Shown here: positions 1-5,239 of the stretch, piece by piece
Layout: each line of letters opens with the position of its first letter
Numbering within the stretch: position 1 is the stretch's first letter
DNA from: an uncultured Blautia sp.
Lineage (GTDB): Bacteria; Bacillota; Clostridia; Lachnospirales; Lachnospiraceae
Direction: 5' to 3'
NCBI GenBank assembly: GCA_900765525.1
Contig: CAAFRY010000058.1
Coordinates: 1 to 9,100, forward strand
Length of the DNA: 9,100 nt
Translations under genes and position numbers: made by a program
The notes under the pieces: model-generated
Database searches by the model: none
What the model was told of the DNA's origin: nothing
Seen by the model: only the letters and a program-made list of their open reading frames with translations

Positions 1-428
1 GCCAGTACCATGAAATTTTGGAATATGCCAGAAGCCGGGGGGCTTTGGCGGTGAGAAATTTCCACAGTGAAAGAGGGATTTCCTCTTCTCTGCAATTAGG
101 AATCCAGGAAACAGAAAAAGAGTTCCACAAAAACGGAGTTCATTATTTCTGCTTTTTTGCTGCAGACCAACCCTATCTCCGAAAAGAAACTGAGGCAAGT
201 TTTTTACAGGCTTTTTTGGCCAGCAGAAAAAAGCTGGGGGCTCTTTCTTTTGGCGGAATACCGGGGAATCCTGTGATTTTTCATGAAGAGTATGTACCTG
301 AGCTTCTGGCTCTTACAGGGGACAGAGGGGGAAAGAAAATCCTTTTGAACCATTTGGAAGAGACTTTTCTCTATGAGGTGGAAAATGAAAAAGAGCTTAT
401 GGACTGTGACAGAAAAGAAGGACTGTAA
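1..428 (+). CDS. MobA/MocA-like nucleotidyltransferase, 3' part only
   Basis: The frame is open through the left edge, so the N-terminal part with the nucleotide-binding loop lies outside the window; about 142 residues remain of a family usually near 190-200. Seen: a GISSSLQLGI segment like the (M/I)SSSLR.G stretch of MocA-type enzymes, AADQPYL matching the metal-binding D-Q-P motif, GIPGNPVIF followed by a GDRGGKKIL segment, and a C-terminal MDCDRKEGL where family members usually carry a DIDTPED-like motif, so the last motif is degenerate. The family transfers CMP or GMP to molybdopterin or related acceptors in the cytoplasm. In Clostridia such genes often accompany molybdenum hydroxylase loci, but nothing in this window confirms that, so the exact substrate is open. 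The TAA stop lies inside a terminator hairpin. The TTG at 18 is not needed as a start, because the frame continues upstream. Confidence 0.8.
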   Translation, partial: QYHEILEYARSRGALAVRNFHSERGISSSLQLGIQETEKEFHKNGVHYFCFFAADQPYLRKETEASFLQAFLASRKKLGALSFGGIPGNPVIFHEEYVPELLALTGDRGGKKILLNHLEETFLYEVENEKELMDCDRKEGL

Positions 429-467
429 AGCGGCCGCCCTTTTGCGGGGCCCCTACAGTCCTTTTTT
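418..467 (+). terminator. Strong intrinsic terminator, possibly bidirectional
   Basis: A perfect 10-base arm AAGGACTGTA (418-427) pairs with TACAGTCCTT (454-463). A GC-rich interior contains a further GCCC/GGGC pairing, and a T-run follows on the + strand (462-467). The nucleotidyltransferase stop codon (426-428) lies in the left arm. Read on the - strand the hairpin is preceded by an A-run and followed by CTTCTTTTC, so it may also end luxS transcripts from the convergent side, with a weaker T-tract. Confidence 0.85.
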
Positions 468-470
468 GGT

Positions 471-524
471 CTCTTTTATTCCTGGAAGCAACGAGCCAGG
501 CAGCCATGCCTTTATGGATATTTG
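471..524 (-). repeat. Copy A of a dispersed intergenic element, downstream of luxS
   Basis: Positions 475-509 match the reverse complement of 3609-3643 at 27 of 35 bases without gaps. After a 2-base length difference the match resumes at a shared TATTTG core (519-524). Read on the - strand it runs away from luxS, with a CAGGAATAAAA-type end about 10 bases before the terminator at 418-463. Its function is unknown; it may be a mobile-type repeat or a 3' UTR element. The same DNA read on + gives a short open stretch (FIPGSNEPGSH) resembling the reverse reading of copy B. Since this follows from the nucleotide match, it is not treated as coding evidence. Confidence 0.6.
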
Positions 525-568
525 GCGGCGCTGCAAGCTTAATGCCATTTCGTTTGCAGCGTGGTATT

Positions 569-1048
569 TTATTCCGGATATACCAGACGGTCCGGTGTTA
601 TCTGGTTCAGTACCTCATCCAGATATTTTCCGGCAAGATAGTTGGCCATATTCAGGTTCATGTCCAGATAATTTCCACAGTCCTTAGGTGAAGCGCCCGG
701 AACCTGGCCCTGATACTGGCGGATAAAAAGAAACATTTCTTTTACCAGGTCTACAATATCTTTGGATTCATAATCCCCTGCCAGCAGAAGATAAAAGCCG
801 GTGCGGCAGCCCATGGGTCCGAAATATACGGTTTTTTCACCGAATTCCCGGTGGTTTCGGAGAAAAGTAGCTCCCAGATGTTCGATGGTGTGGACTTCTG
901 CAGTGTTCATGACAGGCTCGTCATTTGGGGAAGTCATACGCAAATCAAAGGTGGTGATTACCTCCTGACCGATATGGTCCTTTCTGGATACATAAACTCC
1001 AGGTTTCAGCTTGATATGGTCTATGGTAAAGCTGGCTATTTTTTCCAT
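569..1048 (-). CDS. luxS: S-ribosylhomocysteine lyase LuxS
   Basis: LuxS cleaves S-ribosylhomocysteine to homocysteine and DPD, the precursor of autoinducer-2, as part of the activated methyl cycle in the cytoplasm. With the start chosen here it is 159 residues, normal for the family. Seen: the HTIEHL motif (H53, E56, H57), GPMGCRTGFYL with the catalytic-type Cys81, and GASPKDCGNY with Cys124. The two His and Cys124 are the expected metal ligands, so the active site is complete. An ATG nine bases upstream (1055-1057) would give 162 residues, but it touches the ribosome binding site; the ATG at 1046-1048 has AAAGGA at ideal spacing. The gene has its own promoter, stands alone rather than in an operon with a nucleosidase gene, and is divergent from a SAM-dependent methyltransferase. 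Whether the AI-2 is used for signalling cannot be read from the sequence. Confidence 0.97.
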   Translation of the reverse strand: MEKIASFTIDHIKLKPGVYVSRKDHIGQEVITTFDLRMTSPNDEPVMNTAEVHTIEHLGATFLRNHREFGEKTVYFGPMGCRTGFYLLLAGDYESKDIVDLVKEMFLFIRQYQGQVPGASPKDCGNYLDMNLNMANYLAGKYLDEVLNQITPDRLVYPE

Positions 1049-1056
1049 ATGTTTCA

Positions 1057-1064
1057 TCCTTTCT
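1057..1064 (-). promoter_or_regulatory. Ribosome binding site deciding the luxS start
   Basis: On the - strand AGAAAGGA lies eight bases before the ATG at 1046-1048. It overlaps or abuts the alternative ATG at 1055-1057, which therefore lacks a usable spacer. Confidence 0.75.
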
Positions 1065-1084
1065 TTATTTCACATTTTTCTCTT

Positions 1085-1113
1085 ATTATAAGCATAACAA
1101 GCTCCAGAAGCAA
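1085..1113 (-). promoter_or_regulatory. luxS promoter
   Basis: On the - strand a perfect TATAAT (complement of 1085-1090) is separated by 17 bases from TTGCTT (complement of 1108-1113). The -35 is weak (TTG conserved), the -10 is consensus. The predicted transcript start leaves a leader of roughly 30 bases, too short for a riboswitch. Confidence 0.75.
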
Positions 1114-1121
1114 GGGGAAAT

Positions 1122-1138
1122 AACCCCCGGGCGGGGTT
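1122..1138. repeat. GC-rich palindrome between divergent promoters
   Basis: AACCCC (1122-1127) and GGGGTT (1133-1138) form a perfect 6-base inverted repeat around CGGGC. It overlaps the first bases of the methyltransferase -35 (1137-1142) and lies nine bases upstream of the luxS -35, so it could be an operator affecting either gene. It is also preceded by GGGG (1114-1117), able to pair alternatively with the C-run. An operator role is inferred from position only. Confidence 0.4.
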
Positions 1139-1165
1139 GTAAAGCGGGGAAAAAACTGCTATACT
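1137..1165 (+). promoter_or_regulatory. Promoter of the methyltransferase gene
   Basis: TTGTAA (1137-1142) and TATACT (1160-1165) are separated by exactly 17 bases, a good sigma-A-type match. The transcript would have a leader of about 55 bases before the ATG at 1227. Confidence 0.7.
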
Positions 1166-1226
1166 TCCCTGAAAAAGCCGGCAGGAACCGGAACATGCGC
1201 AAGACTACAGGAAGGAAAAATGAGAC

Positions 1227-1982
1227 ATGAAATTACTGAATCAGATAGAAGAATATTGGAGCGGCAGGGCCAAAGGATATTCCCAGGTGAACCAACAGGA
1301 ACTGGCTACGGAGCAGAAGGAAAAATGGTGGGAGAATCTGAGAGAATACCTGCCCAAGGGAAAACCGGAAGACATTAAGATTTTAGACGTAGGAACGGGA
1401 CCGGGATTTTTTGCCATTCTCCTGGCCCAGAAAGGGTATCAGGTCACGGCTGTGGATTATACAGAGGAAATGCTGCGGGAGGCCCAGGCTAATGCAGGCG
1501 CTTTTAAGGACAAAATTGTGTGGCTGCAGATGGACGCCCAGAACCTGGAGTTTCAGGAGGACTCTTTTGACGTTGTGGTTTCCAGAAACCTGACCTGGAA
1601 TCTGGAAAAACCGGAGAAGGCATATGAGGAGTGGATACGGGTACTGAAAAAAGGCGGACGGCTGCTGAATTATGATGCCAACTGGTACCGTCATCTGTTT
1701 GACAGCCAGAAACGGCTGGAATACCAGGAGGACAGGAAGAGAGTGGAGTCGTTGCAGATGGAGGACCATTATACCTGCACAGATATTGACGCTATGGAGG
1801 ATATTGCCAGAAAAGTGCCTTTAAGCCAGATTGACCGCCCGGCCTGGGACGAAGGGGTGCTGTCCCCTCTCTGCGGCCATGGTGTCAGGACGGAAACTCA
1901 GGTATGGCGCCGGGTTTGGAGCCGGGAGGAAAGGGCCAATTATTATTCTACCCCTATGTTTCTGGTGATTGGGGACAAATAA
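1227..1982 (+). CDS. Class I SAM-dependent methyltransferase
   Basis: This 251-residue soluble protein has a complete Rossmann-type methyltransferase core. Seen: motif I LDVGTGPGF (residues 53-61), the acidic end of strand 2 at AVDYTEEML (D77), a QMDAQNLEF segment (D103) of the motif III type, FDVVVSRNLTWNL (114-126), and a post-core KKGGRLL. An N-terminal extension (YWSGRAKGYSQVNQ) and about 100 C-terminal residues rich in Trp, Tyr, Asp and Arg probably form the acceptor site. The acceptor is not identifiable; small-molecule methylation is more likely than RNA or DNA, since no nucleic-acid domain is present. The start is the ATG at 1227, with AGGAAGGA about ten bases upstream; the ATG at 1220 is in another frame. 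No terminator is visible between this gene and trpS, so some read-through is likely. Confidence 0.88.
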   Translation: MKLLNQIEEYWSGRAKGYSQVNQQELATEQKEKWWENLREYLPKGKPEDIKILDVGTGPGFFAILLAQKGYQVTAVDYTEEMLREAQANAGAFKDKIVWLQMDAQNLEFQEDSFDVVVSRNLTWNLEKPEKAYEEWIRVLKKGGRLLNYDANWYRHLFDSQKRLEYQEDRKRVESLQMEDHYTCTDIDAMEDIARKVPLSQIDRPAWDEGVLSPLCGHGVRTETQVWRRVWSREERANYYSTPMFLVIGDK

Positions 1983-1995
1983 GAGGTTTGCCTCC

Positions 1996-2024
1996 TTGCT
2001 GACCTGAAAAAAACATGCTAAAAT
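1996..2024 (+). promoter_or_regulatory. trpS promoter
   Basis: TTGCTG (1996-2001) and TAAAAT (2019-2024) have 17-base spacing, with a TG one base before the -10 (extended -10 type). The gap before trpS is only 77 bases, too short for a T-box leader, so tRNA-sensing control of the kind common for Firmicute aminoacyl-tRNA synthetases is absent here. Confidence 0.6.
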
Positions 2025-2059
2025 AAAAAAAGGGAATTTGTAGTTTGGAGGACTAAAAG

Positions 2060-3064
2060 ATGTTAAATGACAAAAAAGTTTTGTTTAGCGGCATGCAGGC
2101 AACAGGAAATCTTACCCTTGGAAATTATCTGGGAGCCCTGAAAAACTGGGTGACTTTAAGTGATGAATATGAATGTTTTTACAGTGTGGTAGATATGCAC
2201 TCTATTACCGTGCGCCAGGACCCGGCAACTCTTCGGAAAAGAGCCAGAGCCCTTCTCACCCTTTATATTGCGGCGGGACTTGACCCGGAGAAAAACTGTA
2301 TCTATTACCAGTCTCATGTTTCAGGACATGCGGAGCTGTCCTGGATTTTAAATTGCTTTACCTATATGGGAGAGCTGAACCGAATGACCCAGTTTAAAGA
2401 CAAGGCTGCCAAACATGCAGATAATATCAATGCAGGCTTATTTACTTATCCTGTTCTTATGGCTGCGGATATTCTGCTGTACCAGGCAGATGTGGTTCCT
2501 GTTGGAATCGACCAGATGCAGCATTTAGAGCTGACCCGTGATATTGCTATTCGTTTTAATAATATTTACGGAGATGTTTTTACGGTTCCGGAAGCTTATA
2601 TCGGCAAGGTAGGGGCAAAAATCATGAGTCTTCAGGACCCCTCCAAGAAAATGTCAAAGTCCGATGAAAATCCTAACGGAAGTATTTATCTGATGGACGA
2701 CCCGGATACAATCATGAGAAAGTGCAAACGGGCGGTAACAGATTCAGAAGCCTGCATTGCTTACCAGGAGGAGCAGCCTGGACTGAAAAATCTCATTGAT
2801 ATTTACTGTGCCTGCCTGGGCAAAACTCCTGATGAAGCGGTGAAAGAATTTGAAGGAAAAGGTTATGGAGAGCTGAAGCTGGCAGTAGGAGAAGCTGTCA
2901 CAAGCGTTCTGAAGCCTTTACAGGATGAGGTGGCAAGGCTGGAGAAAGACAAGGCCTACATTGATTCCATCATTAAAGCAAATGCAGAGAAGGCCCAGTA
3001 TTTTGCCAACAAGACATTGAGAAAGGTACAGCGCAAAGTGGGCTTCCCGGACAGAATCCGGTAA
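2060..3064 (+). CDS. trpS: Tryptophanyl-tRNA synthetase
   Basis: A class Ic synthetase that charges tRNA-Trp in the cytoplasm. The 334 residues match the bacterial family length. Seen: SGMQATGNLTLGNYLGAL carrying the HIGH-equivalent TLGNYLG (residues 19-25), the tryptophan-pocket region PVLMAADILLYQAD (131-144) with the Asp expected to contact the indole nitrogen, GIDQMQHLELTRDIA, and the KMSKS loop at 197-201. The C-terminal helical part ends in NKTLRKVQRKVGFPDRIR. A GGAGG at 2047-2051, eight bases before the ATG, sets the start. It is followed after 19 bases by a UPF0303 gene with its own Shine-Dalgarno, so the two are probably co-transcribed. Nothing suggests a truncated or resistance-type paralogue. 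Confidence 0.98.
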   Translation: MLNDKKVLFSGMQATGNLTLGNYLGALKNWVTLSDEYECFYSVVDMHSITVRQDPATLRKRARALLTLYIAAGLDPEKNCIYYQSHVSGHAELSWILNCFTYMGELNRMTQFKDKAAKHADNINAGLFTYPVLMAADILLYQADVVPVGIDQMQHLELTRDIAIRFNNIYGDVFTVPEAYIGKVGAKIMSLQDPSKKMSKSDENPNGSIYLMDDPDTIMRKCKRAVTDSEACIAYQEEQPGLKNLIDIYCACLGKTPDEAVKEFEGKGYGELKLAVGEAVTSVLKPLQDEVARLEKDKAYIDSIIKANAEKAQYFANKTLRKVQRKVGFPDRIR

Positions 3065-3070
3065 TAACCA

Positions 3071-3075
3071 GGAGG
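3071..3075 (+). promoter_or_regulatory. Ribosome binding site deciding the UPF0303 gene start
   Basis: GGAGG lies eight bases before the ATG at 3084. The in-frame GTG at 3075 uses the last base of this site, so it cannot be its start codon; the ATG at 3084 is preferred. Confidence 0.75.
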
Positions 3076-3083
3076 TGTGGAGG

Positions 3084-3578
3084 ATGACAGTAGAAGAAGT
3101 TATTACGGTATTGGCTATGCAGGAGGAGATTCTTCAGTTTAACCATTTTACAAACGAGGATGCATGGGCCCTGGGTAATCTTTTAGTGGCAGAGTCCAGG
3201 AAAAGAGGCATGGATACAGCGGTGGAAATACGGCTGAACAACGGTTATACAGTTTTTAAATATGCAGGCAACACCACTAACCTGAACAGCCAGTCCTGGA
3301 TGGATAAGATGTTTGCTACAGTGCGGAGAATGGAAAAGAGTACGCTGCTGCTTTACAGCGACTTAAAGAAAACAGAAGAGACCTTAGAGGATGTAGGGCT
3401 GGATTCCAAAGAATTTTCCTGTATGGGAGGCGGATTCCCGGTACGGGTGGAGGAAGTAGGCGTGATTGGAGCTATACTGGTTTCCAACCAGAGTCATTTT
3501 ATCAACCATGACATTATTGTAAAGGCGCTCAGCAGATACCTTCACATAGACGAGGTACCAAGGATAAGAGCCTTGTAA
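3084..3578 (+). CDS. UPF0303 / heme-degrading-domain-like protein
   Basis: A 164-residue soluble protein resembling the UPF0303 group (yeast YBR137W-like) within the GlcG/HbpS heme-degrading-like fold. Seen: an N-terminal helical stretch leading to NEDAWALGNLLVAESRKRG, a VEIRLNNGYTVFKYAG strand pair, the NSQSWMDKMFATVRRMEKS helix typical of the family, then a SCMGGGFPVRV glycine-rich turn and VGVIGAILVSNQSHFINHD near the end. The name does not prove heme breakdown; the biochemical role in bacteria is not established. There is no signal peptide or membrane segment. It follows trpS by 19 bases and probably shares its promoter. A dispersed repeat and a terminator follow the stop codon. Confidence 0.82.
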   Translation: MTVEEVITVLAMQEEILQFNHFTNEDAWALGNLLVAESRKRGMDTAVEIRLNNGYTVFKYAGNTTNLNSQSWMDKMFATVRRMEKSTLLLYSDLKKTEETLEDVGLDSKEFSCMGGGFPVRVEEVGVIGAILVSNQSHFINHDIIVKALSRYLHIDEVPRIRAL

Positions 3579-3591
3579 AAAAGGCAAAAGT

Positions 3592-3648
3592 CAAATACCC
3601 CGATGCAAGCATGTCCGCTGGACTTGTTGCTCGCAGGAATAAAAAGAA
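3592..3648 (+). repeat. Copy B of a dispersed intergenic element, downstream of the UPF0303 gene
   Basis: This matches copy A (471-524) in reverse complement: 27 of 35 bases over 3609-3643, plus the CAAATA core at 3592-3597. It starts 13 bases after the UPF0303 stop and runs in the gene's direction, ending in CAGGAATAAAA. An imperfect hairpin is possible between GCAAGCATGTCC (3605-3616) and GGACTTGTTGC (3620-3630), with one mismatch and one bulge. The right arm could instead pair with AAGTCC at 3653-3658. Copy A does not clearly keep the hairpin, so an RNA structure is not established. Confidence 0.6.
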
Positions 3649-3679
3649 ACGAAAGTCCGGAAGAGAACCATGGGACAGG

Positions 3680-3706
3680 AGCCCAGAAAGCTTTTCCGGG
3701 CTTTTT
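3680..3706 (+). terminator. Intrinsic terminator of the trpS-UPF0303 unit
   Basis: AGCCC (3680-3684) pairs with GGGCT (3698-3702). Past a single A-C mismatch, GAAA pairs with TTTC around a short loop, and the stem is followed by TTTT and TG. It lies about 100 bases after the UPF0303 stop, beyond repeat copy B. Confidence 0.75.
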
Positions 3707-3774
3707 GCATTCTGACCAGATATTAGAGGAGACATATAGCTGACCGGTTTGGTATGGAAAAGGGTTTTATACAG

Positions 3775-3838
3775 AAAATACATTACAATAGCCCTGTTTT
3801 CCTGTATTTTACAACAATTTTGAGAAATCTCTGCAAAA
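3775..3838. repeat. Inverted repeats upstream of the four-helix membrane protein promoter
   Basis: AAAATACA (3775-3782) and TGTATTTT (3803-3810) form an 8-base inverted repeat with a 20-base loop. A smaller one, TTTTGAGA...TCTCTGCAAAA (3818-3838), ends four bases before the -35 at 3843. The stretch 3707-3842 is AT-rich with no supportable gene on either strand, so it is probably upstream regulatory DNA. Binding by a regulator is only inferred. Confidence 0.3.
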
Positions 3839-3842
3839 TAAA

Positions 3843-3871
3843 TTGACTTTTCAACGCTAGGATTATACAAT
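3843..3871 (+). promoter_or_regulatory. Promoter of the four-helix membrane protein gene
   Basis: TTGACT (3843-3848) and TACAAT (3866-3871) have 17-base spacing, each five of six to consensus, giving a leader of about 27 bases. Together with the terminators on both sides this makes the downstream gene a single-gene transcription unit. Confidence 0.8.
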
Positions 3872-3904
3872 GGGAGCATCTTTAATAGAGAGGGGAGAAA
3901 TTTT

Positions 3905-4369
3905 ATGAAGAAAAAAGCACCTGGAAAAACATTGCTTCAGGTAGTAGGAATTCTCTTAGTAGTTTTTGGCGTTCTTTCATTTCTTTTGAGCCTGGTAAAC
4001 ATTGCCACTCTGGGAATGATGGATGGAGAGCTGGGGGATATTATGGAGCAGTCTCTGGCTGCCACTGGTATCACCATGGAAGCCTATAAGATAAGTATTT
4101 ATCTGACTACGGCAGCTTCTGTTCTGAATCTGATAATCGGTATTATCGGAATTGCCAATTGTAATAAAATCAAGAGAGCGAATATCTGCTTTATATGCGG
4201 TATCATCCTGTTGATTTGGCAGCTTGGCAACGATGCATATACTGCAGTTACCACAGGTTTCAGTGGTGCCATGATTATTTCCGTGATTATCGGTTTAATT
4301 CTTCCCGTTCTGTATTTCTGGGGTGCAGTGAAGAACCGCCAGGCTCTGCAGGATGGCGTAGAGTTATAG
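3905..4369 (+). CDS. Small four-helix membrane protein, function unknown
   Basis: 154 residues with a basic start (MKKKAPGK) and four predicted hydrophobic helices at about 11-36, 63-85, 92-115 and 121-142. The connecting loops are short: an acidic segment (DGELGDIMEQS) lies between helices 1 and 2, and a polar NCNKIKRAN turn lies between helices 2 and 3. I do not recognise a family. No catalytic motif, leader peptide or lipobox is visible. AGGGGAG at 3891-3897, seven bases before the ATG, fixes the start. The gene has its own promoter and a strong terminator, so it is not transcriptionally joined to the exporter operon 135 bases downstream, although the proximity leaves a functional link possible. 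Confidence 0.82.
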   Translation: MKKKAPGKTLLQVVGILLVVFGVLSFLLSLVNIATLGMMDGELGDIMEQSLAATGITMEAYKISIYLTTAASVLNLIIGIIGIANCNKIKRANICFICGIILLIWQLGNDAYTAVTTGFSGAMIISVIIGLILPVLYFWGAVKNRQALQDGVEL

Positions 4370-4412
4370 GAAGAGACAAGCAAGAAGGCTGCGGCCTTTG
4401 AGTGAGGGAGTA

Positions 4413-4456
4413 AGGCAGGACGAAACGGGGCACTATCCTGTTTTGGCCTGCCTTTT
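4413..4456 (+). terminator. Long-stem intrinsic terminator
   Basis: AGGCAGG (4413-4419) pairs with CCTGCCT (4447-4453). Past one A-G mismatch the stem continues as CGAAACGGG with CCTGTTTTG using two G-U pairs, about 16-17 pairs in all, then TTTT. It separates the membrane protein gene from the exporter operon. Confidence 0.88.
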
Positions 4457-4480
4457 GTCAGCGGTTTATCAGCATATAAT
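4453..4480 (+). promoter_or_regulatory. Promoter of the ABC exporter operon
   Basis: A perfect TATAAT lies at 4475-4480. The best-spaced -35 is TTTTGT (4453-4458, 16-base spacer); the closer sequence match TTGTCA (4455-4460) has only 14 bases. Either way the -35 overlaps the T-run of the preceding terminator. The leader is about 18 bases, with AAAGGA about eight bases before the ATG at 4505. Confidence 0.55.
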
Positions 4481-4504
4481 AGAAAAAATAGAAAGGAAAA
4501 GCCT

Positions 4505-5239
4505 ATGGAACATCTGATTAAGGTAACAGATTTATGTAAAATTTATAATCCCGGGGAAAATGAAGTGCGGGCTCTGGACCATATCAATCTGGAGATTGAA
4601 CGGGGAGAGTTTGTGGCTATTATCGGTCAGTCCGGCTCCGGTAAATCCACTTTTATGAACATGCTGGGATGTCTGGATGTACCTACCTCCGGAGAGTATT
4701 TGTTAAATGGCACGGATGTGTCTACTATGACGGATAATCAGCTTTCTGCAATTCGAAACAAAGAAATCGGCTTTATTTTTCAGGGTTTTAACCTGATTTC
4801 CAATCTGACGGCAGTGGAAAATGTGGAGCTGCCTCTGATATACCGGGGAATTGACAAGAAAACCAGGAGAAAGCTGGCTACAGAAGCTTTGGAAATGGTA
4901 GGGCTTCAGCACAGAATGACCCATAAACCTTCAGAAATGTCAGGAGGCCAGCAACAGAGGGTAGCTATTGCCAGGGCCATTGCAGCTAAGCCGCCGGTAA
5001 TTCTGGCTGACGAGCCTACCGGTAATCTGGATTCTGCTTCCAGCAAAGAAATTCTTGGAATCTTAAAGAAGCTTCACGGAGGAGGAAGAACAGTTATATT
5101 GATTACCCATGATGATGGCATTGCAGCCCAGGCTAAGCGTGTGGTGCGTATTATGGACGGAAAAATAGAATCAGATATTATCAATCCTGAATATAACGGA
5201 ATGGAGGAGAATCATGAAAAAGGGAATGATGAAGAGTAA
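4505..5239 (+). CDS. ABC exporter ATPase, MacB/LolD/YknY type
   Basis: The 244-residue nucleotide-binding subunit powers the FtsX-type permease encoded downstream. All motifs are intact: Walker [10 protein letters not shown] (41-49), Q-loop GFIFQGFNL (Gln93), signature [14 protein letters not shown] (145-158), Walker B VILADE (165-170), D-loop GNLD and H-loop ILITHD (His202). The [16 protein letters not shown] stretch and length are typical of the MacB/LolD group rather than of importer ATPases. A polar, charged tail (from about 226, ending NHEKGNDEE) extends past the usual end and is encoded by the DNA that also holds the ribosome binding site and start of the adaptor gene, a 26-base overlap suggesting coupled translation. 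No regulator or two-component system is adjacent. Confidence 0.95.
   Translation: MEHLIKVTDLCKIYNPGENEVRALDHINLEIERGEFVAIIGQSGSGKSTFMNMLGCLDVPTSGEYLLNGTDVSTMTDNQLSAIRNKEIGFIFQGFNLISNLTAVENVELPLIYRGIDKKTRRKLATEALEMVGLQHRMTHKPSEMSGGQQQRVAIARAIAAKPPVILADEPTGNLDSASSKEILGILKKLHGGGRTVILITHDDGIAAQAKRVVRIMDGKIESDIINPEYNGMEENHEKGNDEE
5203..5208 (+). promoter_or_regulatory. Ribosome binding site of the adaptor gene, inside the ATPase gene
   Basis: GGAGGA lies five bases before the ATG at 5214 and is embedded in ATPase codons. It supports the ATG at 5214 over the later in-frame ATGs at 5226 and 5229. Confidence 0.7.

Noticed and set aside
373..687. Plus-strand open frame after the nucleotidyltransferase, including FIPGSNEPGSH
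   Set aside because: It overlaps the terminator and the antisense end of luxS, and has no ribosome binding site. Its resemblance to the reverse reading of 3592-3648 follows from the repeat at nucleotide level.
1091..1110. AGCATAACAAGCTCCAG near the luxS promoter, similar to part of the dispersed repeat
   Set aside because: The match needs two gaps in under 20 bases and the sequence is the promoter spacer of luxS; not counted as a third copy.
3075..3083. GTG start giving a three-residue longer UPF0303 protein
   Set aside because: The GTG overlaps the ribosome binding site; the ATG at 3084 has ideal spacing.
3529..3879. Minus-strand open frame of 116 codons across the intergenic region after the UPF0303 gene
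   Set aside because: It runs through a repeat, a terminator and a promoter of the opposite strand, has no Shine-Dalgarno, and shows no domain-like sequence.
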